Below, one piece after another: positions 1 through 7,638 of a stretch of DNA of 24,491 nucleotides (the first letter of the stretch is position 1; every line of letters starts with the position of its first letter). The stretch lies in assembly GCA_018700215.1 (NCBI GenBank), contig JABIST010000274.1:1-24491 (forward strand), in the 5' to 3' direction. The position numbers were made by a program, and so were the translations under genes. The notes under the pieces were generated by a model. It was not told the DNA's origin, did not search any database, and saw only the letters and a program-made list of their open reading frames with translations. This DNA comes from Dehalococcoidia bacterium. Its GTDB lineage: Bacteria; Chloroflexota; Dehalococcoidia; UBA2979.

Positions 1-2
1 AG

Positions 3-239
3 CACTACCTCGGCGGGTATCGCAAGCAGATGGCGCTCTCCGAGGACGAGTGTCGCGCTGGCATCGAGTTCTGGTGGCAGAACCGCCTGCACGGCACCTG
101 GGCCTACCGTGCCTACTTCCTCGAAGGCAACGACCGCGTCACCGCCTTCTTCCCGGAGATGGATCGGCACCTCAGAGCCTTCGCCGATCCTCGCTGGCGA
201 GAGCAGATCGCGGATCGGCTCGTCGCCGCGCTGACCTAA
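3..239 (+). CDS. C-terminal fragment of a possible APH-type phosphotransferase
   Basis: The reading frame is open from the left edge (first complete codon at base 3) to a TAA at 237-239, so only the last 78 residues are seen. An internal ATG at 30 exists, but the frame continues upstream of it, so it is not a convincing start. The visible part is helical and rich in Trp, Arg and Glu, with a leading HYLGGYR and a later WWQNRLHGTWAYRAYF stretch. This resembles the C-terminal helical lobe of aminoglycoside/choline-kinase-like phosphotransferases, but no catalytic motif lies inside the window, so the family call is a guess. Its TAA overlaps the stop codon of the convergent gene: the four bases CTAA at 236-239 serve both strands. 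Confidence 0.4.
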   Translation, partial: HYLGGYRKQMALSEDECRAGIEFWWQNRLHGTWAYRAYFLEGNDRVTAFFPEMDRHLRAFADPRWREQIADRLVAALT

Positions 240-1153
240 TCGAAACGGGAAGCGACGCGCTGCTTCAGCAGATCAGGGCGGGAAGCCGTGATGCTGTCGA
301 TGCCCAGATCGAGCGCGAGCGCCATCTCCTCGTCGGAGCCCACTCCCCAGGTCGAGACCTGGATGCCGGCTTCGTGCGCTTCGGCGACCAGCTCAGGTGT
401 CAGGTCCTTCAGTAGCGGCGACCAGTAAGTACCACCAGCCGCGCGGACCGCGGAGATGAACGTGCCACCGTGGTCGATCGGATCCCAGCCACCCCACCAG
501 GTCGAATGCCCATCCACCGAGGGCCAGTCGCGGTCGGGCGCGATGTGCCTTGTATCGGCGGTCAAGAACCCGGTACGGATGCTCGGCTGCGCCTCCATCG
601 CGAGACGGAGCACGCGCCAGTCGAACGCGATCAGCACGGTGCGTGCGATTCCATCGGCCGCCTCAAGCCGCGGCAGCAACGCGGCCAGGAACTCGTCCGG
701 CGGCGTCGTGATGTCGGGCGCTTCGCTTGGATCGGTCTTCACCTCGATCCACAGCTCCGTGGTCGTGTCGTTACGGCGAGCGAGCGCTGCCAGCAGCTCC
801 TCAAGCGTTGGAATCCGTTCGCCGTCTACCGCCACCTGATCGGGGTACGAGCGTGTCGCCCGCGATCCTGGCTTGGCGCGGCCCATGTCGTAGACACGCA
901 CCTGATCGAGGGTCAGCGAGCGGATCGGCGGGCCGGCCTCGGGAAGCCACTCGCCTTGTTCGTCGCGCGCCAGATCGGCGTTGATCCTGTAATCGTGGTG
1001 CCCGACGACGTGCCCGTCAGCGGTCACCTGGTAGTCGAACTCAATCCCGTCGATCCCGTGGTCGAGCGCGTGCTCAAAGCTCGCGAGCGTATTCGAGGGC
1101 CGCAGCCCCGAGATGCCACATGAACCGATCACCGTTGGTCGCGGATGCGCCAT
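236..1153 (-). CDS. Glycerophosphodiester phosphodiesterase-like protein with altered catalytic motifs
   Basis: The 305-residue product has the GDPD TIM-barrel layout: an N-terminal strand and loop (residues 8-22), the metal-binding IEFD (E38, D40), HHD (H53, D54), a GPPIRSLTLDQV segment, a DGERIPTLEELL segment and IEVKTDP with the third metal-type Glu. Family members hydrolyse glycerophosphodiesters to glycerol-3-phosphate and an alcohol. Here the first signature, normally HRG, reads SCG (residues 11-13), and the normal PENT reads PSNT (19-22). The catalytic His-Arg pair and the Glu of the EN motif are therefore missing, and activity is doubtful. I chose the ATG at 1153 because a GGGGG-rich ribosome-binding site precedes it; an ATG at 1192 would add 13 unconserved residues. 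It lies behind the MFS gene on the same strand with a 54-base gap and is probably cotranscribed. Confidence 0.82.
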   Translation of the reverse strand: MAHPRPTVIGSCGISGLRPSNTLASFEHALDHGIDGIEFDYQVTADGHVVGHHDYRINADLARDEQGEWLPEAGPPIRSLTLDQVRVYDMGRAKPGSRATRSYPDQVAVDGERIPTLEELLAALARRNDTTTELWIEVKTDPSEAPDITTPPDEFLAALLPRLEAADGIARTVLIAFDWRVLRLAMEAQPSIRTGFLTADTRHIAPDRDWPSVDGHSTWWGGWDPIDHGGTFISAVRAAGGTYWSPLLKDLTPELVAEAHEAGIQVSTWGVGSDEEMALALDLGIDSITASRPDLLKQRVASRFD

Positions 1154-1207
1154 CTTCCGCCCCCTGCCGCACACGTTCGAGGTCCCGACCATACGCGAGC
1201 GTCATCG

Positions 1208-2557
1208 CTATGCGGCGCCCTCCTGGGTCGGTGCCGTCCGAGGCGGTGTCGGTTCGCGGGTCGCGAGGATCAACACCGCCGCCGCCACGTAAGTCACGAT
1301 GAACGTCACGAAGGCGAACTCGTACCCGCCGCCAACGTCGTACACCACACCCGCGAACACCGGCCCGCCCGCACTCGACACGATGGTAAACGGACGCCCG
1401 ATGCTGCGAACGGCGCCAAGTGTGAGTCGCCCGAAGTAGTCAGCCCAGACCACCTCCTGAATCGTCACGATGCCACCGACACCGACTCCGAACAGGAAGA
1501 TCGCCCCATACGTGGTCGCCAGATCATTCGCCGCCAGGATCAGCCCGATCCCCAGCCCCAGGATCAAGAACTCCATCGCCGCCGCAATCCGCGATCGCAG
1601 CCGCTCCACCAGCAGCCCCCAGAATGGCTTCGATATCAATCCTGCCAGCCCGATCATGCCGACAGCGCCCGCCGCCTCCGTCCGGCTGAACCCGCTGTCT
1701 TCCAGGTAAGGAAAGAGGTGCAGCAACAACGCGCTGAAGCCCATCGTTCCCAGCCCAAAGCTCAGAATCAGCATCCACAGCGCCGGCGTCCGCAACGCCT
1801 CCCGCCGCGTCCAGATCGCCCCATCCAGCTCCTGCCGCTGCGCCTCCCGCTGTTCGTCCAGCACCGGAGCCACGCCGCCGTCCGGCTCCAGTCCGTAATC
1901 CTCCGGCCGCCGCCGCATCACCACCCACGAAGGAGGAATCACCACCACCCAGATCGCCACCCCAATCCCCGCCCACGCCGCTCGCCACCCCCACTCCTCG
2001 ATCATCCACGATGCCACCGTCGGCAGCACCAGCGCCGTCACCGAAATCCCCATCGCCGAGATCGCAATCGCCTGCCCACGACGCCGCACGAACCAATTGG
2101 ACACCGCTACGTTCGTCACCATCGCGCCCATCCCCGCCATCCCCAGCGTCACCACCCCCGCCTGCACCGCGTAGTACTGCCAGAGCTCCTGCACCTGCCC
2201 CAGCAGGATGTACCCCGCACCCGCAAACACCGCCCCCACCACCATCAGCCCGCGCCCACCTCGACGATCAAGCAACCCGCCGATGAACAGCCCAGCAACC
2301 CCCATCCCCGCGGTCGACGCCGTCTGCCCAAACGATAGCGCCGTCCGTGACCACCCCAGCTCATCGCTCATCGGCGTCACGAAAATCCCCACCGAGTACG
2401 CGCTCACCCCGGACGACATCATTGCCGCGAAGAACGCGACCGCGACGATGTACCAGCCGTAGAAGATCCGGCGGCCAAAGATCGAAGTCGGCAACGGCAA
2501 CCGCTGCTCACCCGACACGTGCGAGGAAGGAGGAGGAGGAGGCGAAGTGACAGCCAT
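1208..2557 (-). CDS. MFS transporter, OFA (oxalate/formate antiporter)-like
   Basis: This 449-residue protein has about 12 hydrophobic segments in two halves, with a long hydrophilic loop around residues 225-250. FYGWYIVAVAFFAAMMSSG at the first membrane segment is typical of OFA-type and monocarboxylate-like MFS carriers. A GGLLDRRGGR loop between segments 2 and 3 fits the MFS A-motif. The substrate cannot be read from sequence; a small carboxylate is the family expectation. The N-terminus carries a short proline run encoded by a GGA/TCC triplet repeat. The gene is first in a two-gene unit with the GDPD-like gene. A TATAGT box and a strong hairpin lie just upstream. The start ATG at 2557 follows a GGGG-containing stretch. 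Confidence 0.85.
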   Translation of the reverse strand: MAVTSPPPPPSSHVSGEQRLPLPTSIFGRRIFYGWYIVAVAFFAAMMSSGVSAYSVGIFVTPMSDELGWSRTALSFGQTASTAGMGVAGLFIGGLLDRRGGRGLMVVGAVFAGAGYILLGQVQELWQYYAVQAGVVTLGMAGMGAMVTNVAVSNWFVRRRGQAIAISAMGISVTALVLPTVASWMIEEWGWRAAWAGIGVAIWVVVIPPSWVVMRRRPEDYGLEPDGGVAPVLDEQREAQRQELDGAIWTRREALRTPALWMLILSFGLGTMGFSALLLHLFPYLEDSGFSRTEAAGAVGMIGLAGLISKPFWGLLVERLRSRIAAAMEFLILGLGIGLILAANDLATTYGAIFLFGVGVGGIVTIQEVVWADYFGRLTLGAVRSIGRPFTIVSSAGGPVFAGVVYDVGGGYEFAFVTFIVTYVAAAVLILATREPTPPRTAPTQEGAA

Positions 2558-2572
2558 CGGCGCCCCGACTGC

Positions 2573-2592
2573 GGCGATGCTCCAGCATCGCC
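2573..2592 (-). other. Hairpin between the MFS start and its putative -10 box
   Basis: GGCGATGC at 2573-2580 and GCATCGCC at 2585-2592 are perfect inverted repeats around a TCCA loop (8 bp stem). The hairpin sits 15 bases before the MFS start at 2557 and just after the TATAGT box at 2603-2608, so it would fill most of the 5' untranslated region. No T run follows in either direction, so a simple intrinsic terminator is unlikely. Confidence 0.55.
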
Positions 2593-2602
2593 ACGCGAGC
2601 GC

Positions 2603-2608
2603 ACTATA
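2603..2608 (-). promoter_or_regulatory. Putative -10 box of the MFS/GDPD unit
   Basis: On the minus strand these bases read TATAGT, close to the TATAAT consensus. They lie 45 bases upstream of the MFS start codon. No clear -35 element was seen at the expected spacing, so the assignment rests on the -10 box and position only. Confidence 0.4.
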
Positions 2609-2669
2609 GGCTTACGTCGAGCCCTCGGTTGTTCAGCGCGTCACAGAGGGTTGCCGATGGTCCGTGCGG

Positions 2670-4043
2670 CTAGCCCCCGGCCGCGCCACCACCGCCAGCG
2701 GCCACGGCGACCGGCACTGGCTCGACGGCCACCGGCCCCATCGAGACGAAGCGACCGCGCCGCACCAGGCTGCGCACCTCGACCAGCGACGCCATCGCCA
2801 CGATGAAGATCGCTGCCCACAGCACCCCGGGGCCCACGAGCAGGTAGCGAACGTTGATCGAATCCGCTGCCCAGCCGAAGCCCAGGTTGACGAACGCCAT
2901 GTGGCCCGCCGCGATCATGATGTAGAGCGACATCACGCGGCCTCGCAACTCGTCTGGCACGATCTCCTGGATCAGCGCCGCCGAAACCGTCATGTAGCTT
3001 GCCTGCATCGAACCAGCCAGGATGGCGCCAAACACCACCATCGCAGGTACCACCGCCGTGCCTAGCACGATCATCGCCAGCCCGCTGCCGAGGGCGAAGA
3101 CCGCCAGCGACACGCCCTTCGCTCGCTCCGCGTGGAGCTGCGACACCACCAGCGTCCCCGCGATCGCGCCGACGCCCAGCCCGACCAGCACCGCGGAGTA
3201 CAGTCCCTCGCGGCCACCCACCTCTTCCGCGAGCCGCGGCATCATCGAATCGAACGCCATCGTGAAGCTGCAGTGCATCCCCACCAGCCCGATGATCGTC
3301 ATCAGCCGCCGGTCTTGCCGAACGTAGCGCGCCGCCTCCACGAGGCCTGCTCGCACCGAGCCGACCGCTTCGAGCACCGACCACGTCGCCGGCGCAGCAT
3401 CCGATGTGTTGGCTGCCGTCGCGCCCTGCTCGTCGGCCAGCCGGTACCGCATCCGCAGCACTTCGATCAGCCCGATCGAGAGCAGCACTGCGGACAGGCC
3501 GAACACCGAGCCAGCGCCCAGCGTCGCCAGTAGGGCGCCGCCAAACAGCGGCCCGATCACGCGCGAGCCGTGCTGCGAGATACCCGCCAGTGCCACGGCG
3601 TTCATCAGCTGCGTCTTCGGCACCACGTTCGCCACCAGCGCCTGCCGCGCCGGTACCGTCGCCGATTGCGCCGCGCCTGAGAGGAATGCCAGCACCACGA
3701 CATGCCAGACCTCGACAACGTCAGCGACCACGATCGCCGTTAACGCCACCGCCGAGACGATGCCAAACAACGTCGCCCAAATCAGCAGCCGTCGTCGGTC
3801 AATTCGATCGGCCATCACACCGGCGACCGGCCCGACGAAGATGAACGGAAGGAAGCTGGCGAACGTCACCAGACCCACAGCCGTCGACGAACCGTCGGAC
3901 AGCTCGTGTACGAGCCAGCCGCGCGCCAACACCTGCGCCCAGCGCGAACCGGTTGTGAAGAATCCATTGACGAACAGACGTCGATAGTCCCACGACCGCA
4001 TCGCCGGAAAGCGCTCATCGACCCAGTTCGCCTCGGAAACCAT
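2670..4043 (-). CDS. MFS exporter, EntS/MFS_3-like
   Basis: The product is 457 residues long from the chosen start. It opens with RSWDYRRLFVNGFFTTGSRWAQVLARGWLVHEL, the arrangement seen at the start of MFS_3 (EntS-like) exporters. GPVAGVMADRIDRRRLL between segments 2 and 3 matches the MFS signature loop, and about 12 membrane segments can be traced in all. Relatives export siderophores or drugs; the substrate here is unknown. The frame is open up to 4223, but the first 60 residues of that longer version are hydrophilic and unlike the family. The ATG at 4043 directly follows a TATCGT box and seven bases, which suggests a leaderless transcript. The C-terminus ends in an Ala/Gly/Pro-rich tail. 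Confidence 0.82.
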   Translation of the reverse strand: MVSEANWVDERFPAMRSWDYRRLFVNGFFTTGSRWAQVLARGWLVHELSDGSSTAVGLVTFASFLPFIFVGPVAGVMADRIDRRRLLIWATLFGIVSAVALTAIVVADVVEVWHVVVLAFLSGAAQSATVPARQALVANVVPKTQLMNAVALAGISQHGSRVIGPLFGGALLATLGAGSVFGLSAVLLSIGLIEVLRMRYRLADEQGATAANTSDAAPATWSVLEAVGSVRAGLVEAARYVRQDRRLMTIIGLVGMHCSFTMAFDSMMPRLAEEVGGREGLYSAVLVGLGVGAIAGTLVVSQLHAERAKGVSLAVFALGSGLAMIVLGTAVVPAMVVFGAILAGSMQASYMTVSAALIQEIVPDELRGRVMSLYIMIAAGHMAFVNLGFGWAADSINVRYLLVGPGVLWAAIFIVAMASLVEVRSLVRRGRFVSMGPVAVEPVPVAVAAGGGGAAGG

Positions 4044-4050
4044 GACGGTG

Positions 4051-4056
4051 ACGATA
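4051..4056 (-). promoter_or_regulatory. Putative -10 box for a leaderless MFS mRNA
   Basis: The minus strand reads TATCGT, followed by seven bases and the ATG at 4043. With normal -10 spacing transcription would begin at or next to the start codon. The same arrangement recurs before three other genes in the window (7639, 13097, 16130). No ribosome-binding site is seen here. Confidence 0.45.
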
Positions 4057-4289
4057 GCAGTCGTGCGCCGTTCGGGGTGCACTGCAATTCCTGAGGCGCT
4101 CGTGCGGCCGATGGTTCCACGATCGTGACTCGCCCGCATCTGATTCACGGGGCGTTGGTCTGTGCACACCTCAAACACCAGCGCGGGGAAGGGGCCTGAT
4201 ACAGAACGCTGTGGATACCGCAATGGCTGTGCCGTTCCGCCAGGCCCATCACCGACCGACGTGCTCCCGTGCGGACGCGCTGCGAGCGT

Positions 4290-4295
4290 TACTCT
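4290..4295 (+). promoter_or_regulatory. Weak -10-like box upstream of rsgA
   Basis: TACTCT lies 44 bases before the GTG start of rsgA, in the 296-base divergent gap 4044-4339. No convincing -35 element accompanies it. I see no RNA gene or ORF in the rest of this gap. Confidence 0.3.
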
Positions 4296-4339
4296 TGAAG
4301 CACAGGCACGGAAGCGCCTTGCACCTGAGGTAATTCATC

Positions 4340-5455
4340 GTGTCGCTACCCGAATCGCCCGCACCCGACGAGGGCGTATTCCCAGAAGTCACCGCACCCG
4401 ACGAGGACGCAGTCGCCGGTCCATGGCCACTCGCCGACCTCGGCTGGACCGACGCCCGCGCCGCCGAAGCCGCGACGCTCGCTCCCGAGGACACGCCTGG
4501 CCGCGTCATCCGCACCGACCGTGGGCGCTGTCTCGTCGCCATCGAACTCGCGCTGCTCACCGTTCCAGTCCACAGCGCGCCCTACGCCCCGGCCGTCGGT
4601 GACTGGGTCACCGTCGACCATCGTTCCTCGGAACCACGGATCACGGCGATCCTGGAGCGCACGACCACCTTTGCTCGCGGAGCCGCCGCCGAGCGCGGTC
4701 ACGATGGCAGCCTCGTCGACCACCAGATCCTCGCTACCAACGTCGATCTCGCGCTCGTGGTCCAGGCCGCCGGCCAGCTGAACCCTCGCCGTCTCGAGCG
4801 CGAGCTACTGATCGCCAGCGGTGCCGCTCGCAGCGCCGTCGTCGTCACCAAGGTCGATCTCGTCACTGACCTTGCGAGCATGTTGGCCACGTTTGGTCCG
4901 GTGATCGGCGACCGCCCGCTGATCCCTGTTTCGTCAACGACCGGCGTGGGGTTTGACCAGCTCTATCTCCAGCTCACGCCGGGTACCACGCTCGCCTGCT
5001 TCGGCGCGTCGGGCGTCGGGAAGTCCACACTGATCAACGCGTTGCTCCGCTCCGATCACCTCGCCACTGGCACCACCCGCGCCAGCGACGGCCGAGGGCG
5101 TCACACCACCACCACCCGCGAACTCTTCCCGCTCGGCGACGGCGTCACCGTGATCGACATGCCCGGCGTCCGCACCCTCACCGCGACCGCCACGGTCGAG
5201 GATGTCGACGCACTCTTCGAGGACGTGACGCAGAACCTCGACCGCTGCCGCTTCGCAGATTGCCAGCACGACAGCGAGCCGGACTGCGCCATCCGCGCCG
5301 CTATCCGGGACGGCCAGCTCTCGGAGGACCGCTTCGTCGCATACGGTGAACTGCTTCGCGAGGCCACAGACCGACGTCGTCTCAGCGACACGCTCGAAGG
5401 GCGGTCCACCGGCAACCGGCGTCGCAACAAGCGCCGTGATGGAAAGCGAGGGTGA
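4340..5455 (+). CDS. rsgA: Small-subunit ribosome biogenesis GTPase RsgA
   Basis: RsgA is a circularly permuted GTPase that helps late maturation of the 30S ribosomal subunit. The 371-residue product shows the permuted order: an OB-fold region (about 52-115), the G4 motif TKVD (170-173), the P-loop GASGVGKST (222-230), the G2 region GRGRHTTT (251-258) and G3 DMPG (273-276). A C-terminal zinc site follows with C303, C308, H310 and C316, and the protein ends in a strongly basic tail. The first 30 residues are an acidic extension absent from typical family members. The start is GTG at 4340, preceded by GAGG at 4327-4330. The gene is convergent with the CoA-transferase, with 19 bases between stops. 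Confidence 0.95.
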   Translation: MSLPESPAPDEGVFPEVTAPDEDAVAGPWPLADLGWTDARAAEAATLAPEDTPGRVIRTDRGRCLVAIELALLTVPVHSAPYAPAVGDWVTVDHRSSEPRITAILERTTTFARGAAAERGHDGSLVDHQILATNVDLALVVQAAGQLNPRRLERELLIASGAARSAVVVTKVDLVTDLASMLATFGPVIGDRPLIPVSSTTGVGFDQLYLQLTPGTTLACFGASGVGKSTLINALLRSDHLATGTTRASDGRGRHTTTTRELFPLGDGVTVIDMPGVRTLTATATVEDVDALFEDVTQNLDRCRFADCQHDSEPDCAIRAAIRDGQLSEDRFVAYGELLREATDRRRLSDTLEGRSTGNRRRNKRRDGKRG

Positions 5456-5474
5456 GCGCCTCGGGCTGTCGCGC

Positions 5475-6680
5475 CTACTCCGCGGCCGGCTCCACGCCCA
5501 CCACACCCCGCTCCACCAGCGCGCTCACCTCATCCGAGGTGTAGCCGACGCCCTCGAGGATCGACGCGCTGTGCTCGCCCGGCTTCGGGGCGCCGCGCTC
5601 CGCGCCACCCCGCGTCCGCGAGTGCTTCACCGGCGTGTTGGAGACCTTCAGCGTGCCGCCAGTCCATGTCGGCAGCTCCACGATCATGTCGCGCGCGGCC
5701 ACCTGTGGGTCCGCCGCCATCTCCGCGATGTTGTTGAGCGGTCCGATGAGGAAGTGCGGGCCCAGCTCTTCGATCCACTCCGCCTTCGTCTTCTGCCGCG
5801 TCGCCTCGAACAGCAGCGGCTCGAGGATGGCGTAGTTCTGAGTGCGCAGCGCGTTTTCCGAGAAGCGTTCGTCGACCGCCAGCTCATCGGCACCGATCAT
5901 GCCGCAGAACAGCGGCCAGTTGATGTCCTTCACCCCTGCCACCGCAATCCAACCATCGCTGGCTGGTAGCGCCTGGTGCGGGGTGCTGAGCGGATGGCGG
6001 AGGCCCGCCCTCGGCTGCACCTCGCCGGTGCCGAAGTAGCGCACGATCGGGTTCTCCATCAGCGCCACCTGGCTGTCCAACATCGCCACGTCCACCTGCT
6101 GACCGAGGCCGCTCGTCTGCCGTTCAACCAGCGCCGACAGCACTCCAATCGCCGTGAACATCCCCGCCGACATGTCGCCAATCGAATAGCCGGCCCTCGA
6201 GGGCAATGGATCCGACTCGTGGCCGGTCGTCGACATCAGGCCGCCCATGCCCTGCACGATGATGTCCACCGCGCCGCGGGACCGGTACGGCCCGGTCTGG
6301 CCGAATCCCGAGGTGGAGGCGTACACCAGTCCCGGATTAATCGCGCTCATCGCCTCGTAGCCGAAGCCGAGCCGCTCCATCGTTCCCGGCGAGAAGTTCT
6401 CTGTCAGCACGTCAGCTCGACGAACCAGCCGCTCCACGATCTCCTTCGCCTCGGGTGCCTTCAGGTCCAGCATTAGACTCTGCTTGCCCCGGTTCACGGA
6501 GAAGAAGTAGGTGCTCACATCGTGCACCCATGGCCCGTTGCCACGCCGCTTCTCGTTCGCGTGTCTCGCCTCGATCTTCCATACCTCGGCACCGAGGTCT
6601 GCCAGCACCATCGCGCCGTACGGCCCCGCCAGCGCCCACGTGAAGTCCAGCACCACAATCCCGCTCAGTGGTCCCGCCAT
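5475..6680 (-). CDS. Family III CoA-transferase (CaiB/BaiF type)
   Basis: Enzymes of this family move CoA between carboxylic acids through an aspartyl intermediate. The 401-residue product is the usual length. It shows LDFTWALAGPYGAMVLADLGAEVWKIE (split here as the N-terminal LDFTWALAGP and LGAEVWKIE blocks), the ENFSPGTMERLG segment, SGFGQTGP, and the catalytic IGDMSAG with Asp169, the position used in formyl-CoA transferase. GQQVDVAMLDSQVAL and a C-terminal domain with RDMIVELP and NTPVKHSRT complete the fold. The start ATG at 6680 has GAGGGAG about eight bases upstream. It follows the enoyl-CoA hydratase-like gene on the same strand after 95 bases, so the two probably act on related acyl-CoA substrates. 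The actual acids cannot be deduced. Confidence 0.9.
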   Translation of the reverse strand: MAGPLSGIVVLDFTWALAGPYGAMVLADLGAEVWKIEARHANEKRRGNGPWVHDVSTYFFSVNRGKQSLMLDLKAPEAKEIVERLVRRADVLTENFSPGTMERLGFGYEAMSAINPGLVYASTSGFGQTGPYRSRGAVDIIVQGMGGLMSTTGHESDPLPSRAGYSIGDMSAGMFTAIGVLSALVERQTSGLGQQVDVAMLDSQVALMENPIVRYFGTGEVQPRAGLRHPLSTPHQALPASDGWIAVAGVKDINWPLFCGMIGADELAVDERFSENALRTQNYAILEPLLFEATRQKTKAEWIEELGPHFLIGPLNNIAEMAADPQVAARDMIVELPTWTGGTLKVSNTPVKHSRTRGGAERGAPKPGEHSASILEGVGYTSDEVSALVERGVVGVEPAAE

Positions 6681-6775
6681 CGCTTCGCTCCCTCAGCTCG
6701 TCACGCTCGAGACCTTCGCAGCCATCGAGGCGCGCCTACCGTCCTGTGACCTTGCGCGCCAGCGCTCGGCGCGTC

Positions 6776-7528
6776 CTAGCGCCCGGTTACACGTCGTGTC
6801 GCATCGCGGAAGCGAGCTGTCTGCGCATCGCTGCCTCGTAGTCGGCTGTTCGCCTCAACCTCCGCGGCCTGCGCCTCGTCCGACAGCGTCGCCAGATCGA
6901 TCACTCGCTTCGATTCGCGGACCGACTCCTGCGAGTGGCTCGCGATCAGCTCGGCCATCTCCAGAGCCGCTGGCAGCAACTCCTCTGGCGCGTGCAGCGA
7001 ACTCAGTAGCCCCGACGCCAGCGCCTCCGCCGCCTCGAACTTTCGAGCGGTGTAGATCCACTCTTTCGCCTTCGAAGTGCCGACCAGCCTCGGCAGCGTC
7101 GCCGCGCCGACCACGAGGCCGTACTCAGCGCCAGGCAGCCGGAACGTCGCCGTCTCCGAGGCAAGGCGGATGTCACAGGCGATCGCCAGCCGCGCGCCGC
7201 CGCCGTAGCAGTAGCCGTTAATCGCAGCGATCACCGGCAGCGGCGTCCTCGATAGTTCGTCCGAGGCGTTCGCACGTTCGTCGGCCGGTGGCAGCGGCGT
7301 CGCGTTCGCCTCCACGCCGCTCATCTCCAGCATGTCACCGCCCGCGCAGAACGATTTCGGCCCTGCCCCCGTCAGCACGATCACCTTCGCGCCTTCCGAG
7401 TCCGCGCGACGCACCGCGTCGCCCAGCCAGTGGTTCAGAGCCGCGTTCAGCGCGTTATGTCGCTCTACTCGATTCATCGTCAGCAGCAGCACGTCGCCGC
7501 GCCGCTCCTCGATCACCACATCGGCCAT
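6776..7528 (-). CDS. Enoyl-CoA hydratase/isomerase (crotonase) family protein lacking both hydratase glutamates
   Basis: The 250-residue protein has the crotonase fold signatures: an N-terminal VLLLTMNR and HNALN, the first oxyanion-hole loop SFCAGGDM (59-66), the second loop around NGYCYGGGARLAIACD (104-119), and FRLPGAEYGL. In true hydratases the GGGxE and PE positions carry the two catalytic glutamates. Here they are Arg113 and Gly133, so water addition by the standard mechanism is unlikely. E135 is close and might substitute. CoA binding and the oxyanion hole look intact, so an isomerase, hydrolase or decarboxylase activity is possible. The ATG at 7528 lies directly behind GGGTGAGG. It is the first gene of the pair with the CoA-transferase. 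Confidence 0.88.
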   Translation of the reverse strand: MADVVIEERRGDVLLLTMNRVERHNALNAALNHWLGDAVRRADSEGAKVIVLTGAGPKSFCAGGDMLEMSGVEANATPLPPADERANASDELSRTPLPVIAAINGYCYGGGARLAIACDIRLASETATFRLPGAEYGLVVGAATLPRLVGTSKAKEWIYTARKFEAAEALASGLLSSLHAPEELLPAALEMAELIASHSQESVRESKRVIDLATLSDEAQAAEVEANSRLRGSDAQTARFRDATRRVTGR

Positions 7529-7624
7529 GCCTCACCCGATCACTCGACGAACCGTTGGACGAATTGCCGAAACGATACCACCACCACCACCCGCCACCGC
7601 ACAGCCCACAAGCTCAATCGCCGA

Positions 7625-7630
7625 TAGCAT
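7625..7630 (+). promoter_or_regulatory. Putative -10 box for a leaderless mRNA
   Basis: TAGCAT is followed by eight bases and the ATG at 7639, with no ribosome-binding site between. It matches the arrangement before the genes at 4043, 13097 and 16130. The -35 region is not recognisable. Confidence 0.4.
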
Positions 7631-7638
7631 CGCTCCCG

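Noticed and set aside
1145..2338. A 397-codon plus-strand open frame opposite the MFS gene
   Set aside because: It is dominated by Arg, Pro and His, as expected from the antisense of a high-GC coding region. The minus-strand frame has clear membrane segments and family motifs.
4044..4223. A 60-residue extension of the MFS exporter
   Set aside because: The extra part is hydrophilic and not found in the family. The ATG at 4043 is followed by the usual N-terminus and has a promoter-like box in front.
7288..7638. Upstream extension of the membrane protein gene
   Set aside because: It overlaps the hydratase gene on the other strand and lacks a signal sequence. The signal peptide begins at 7639.
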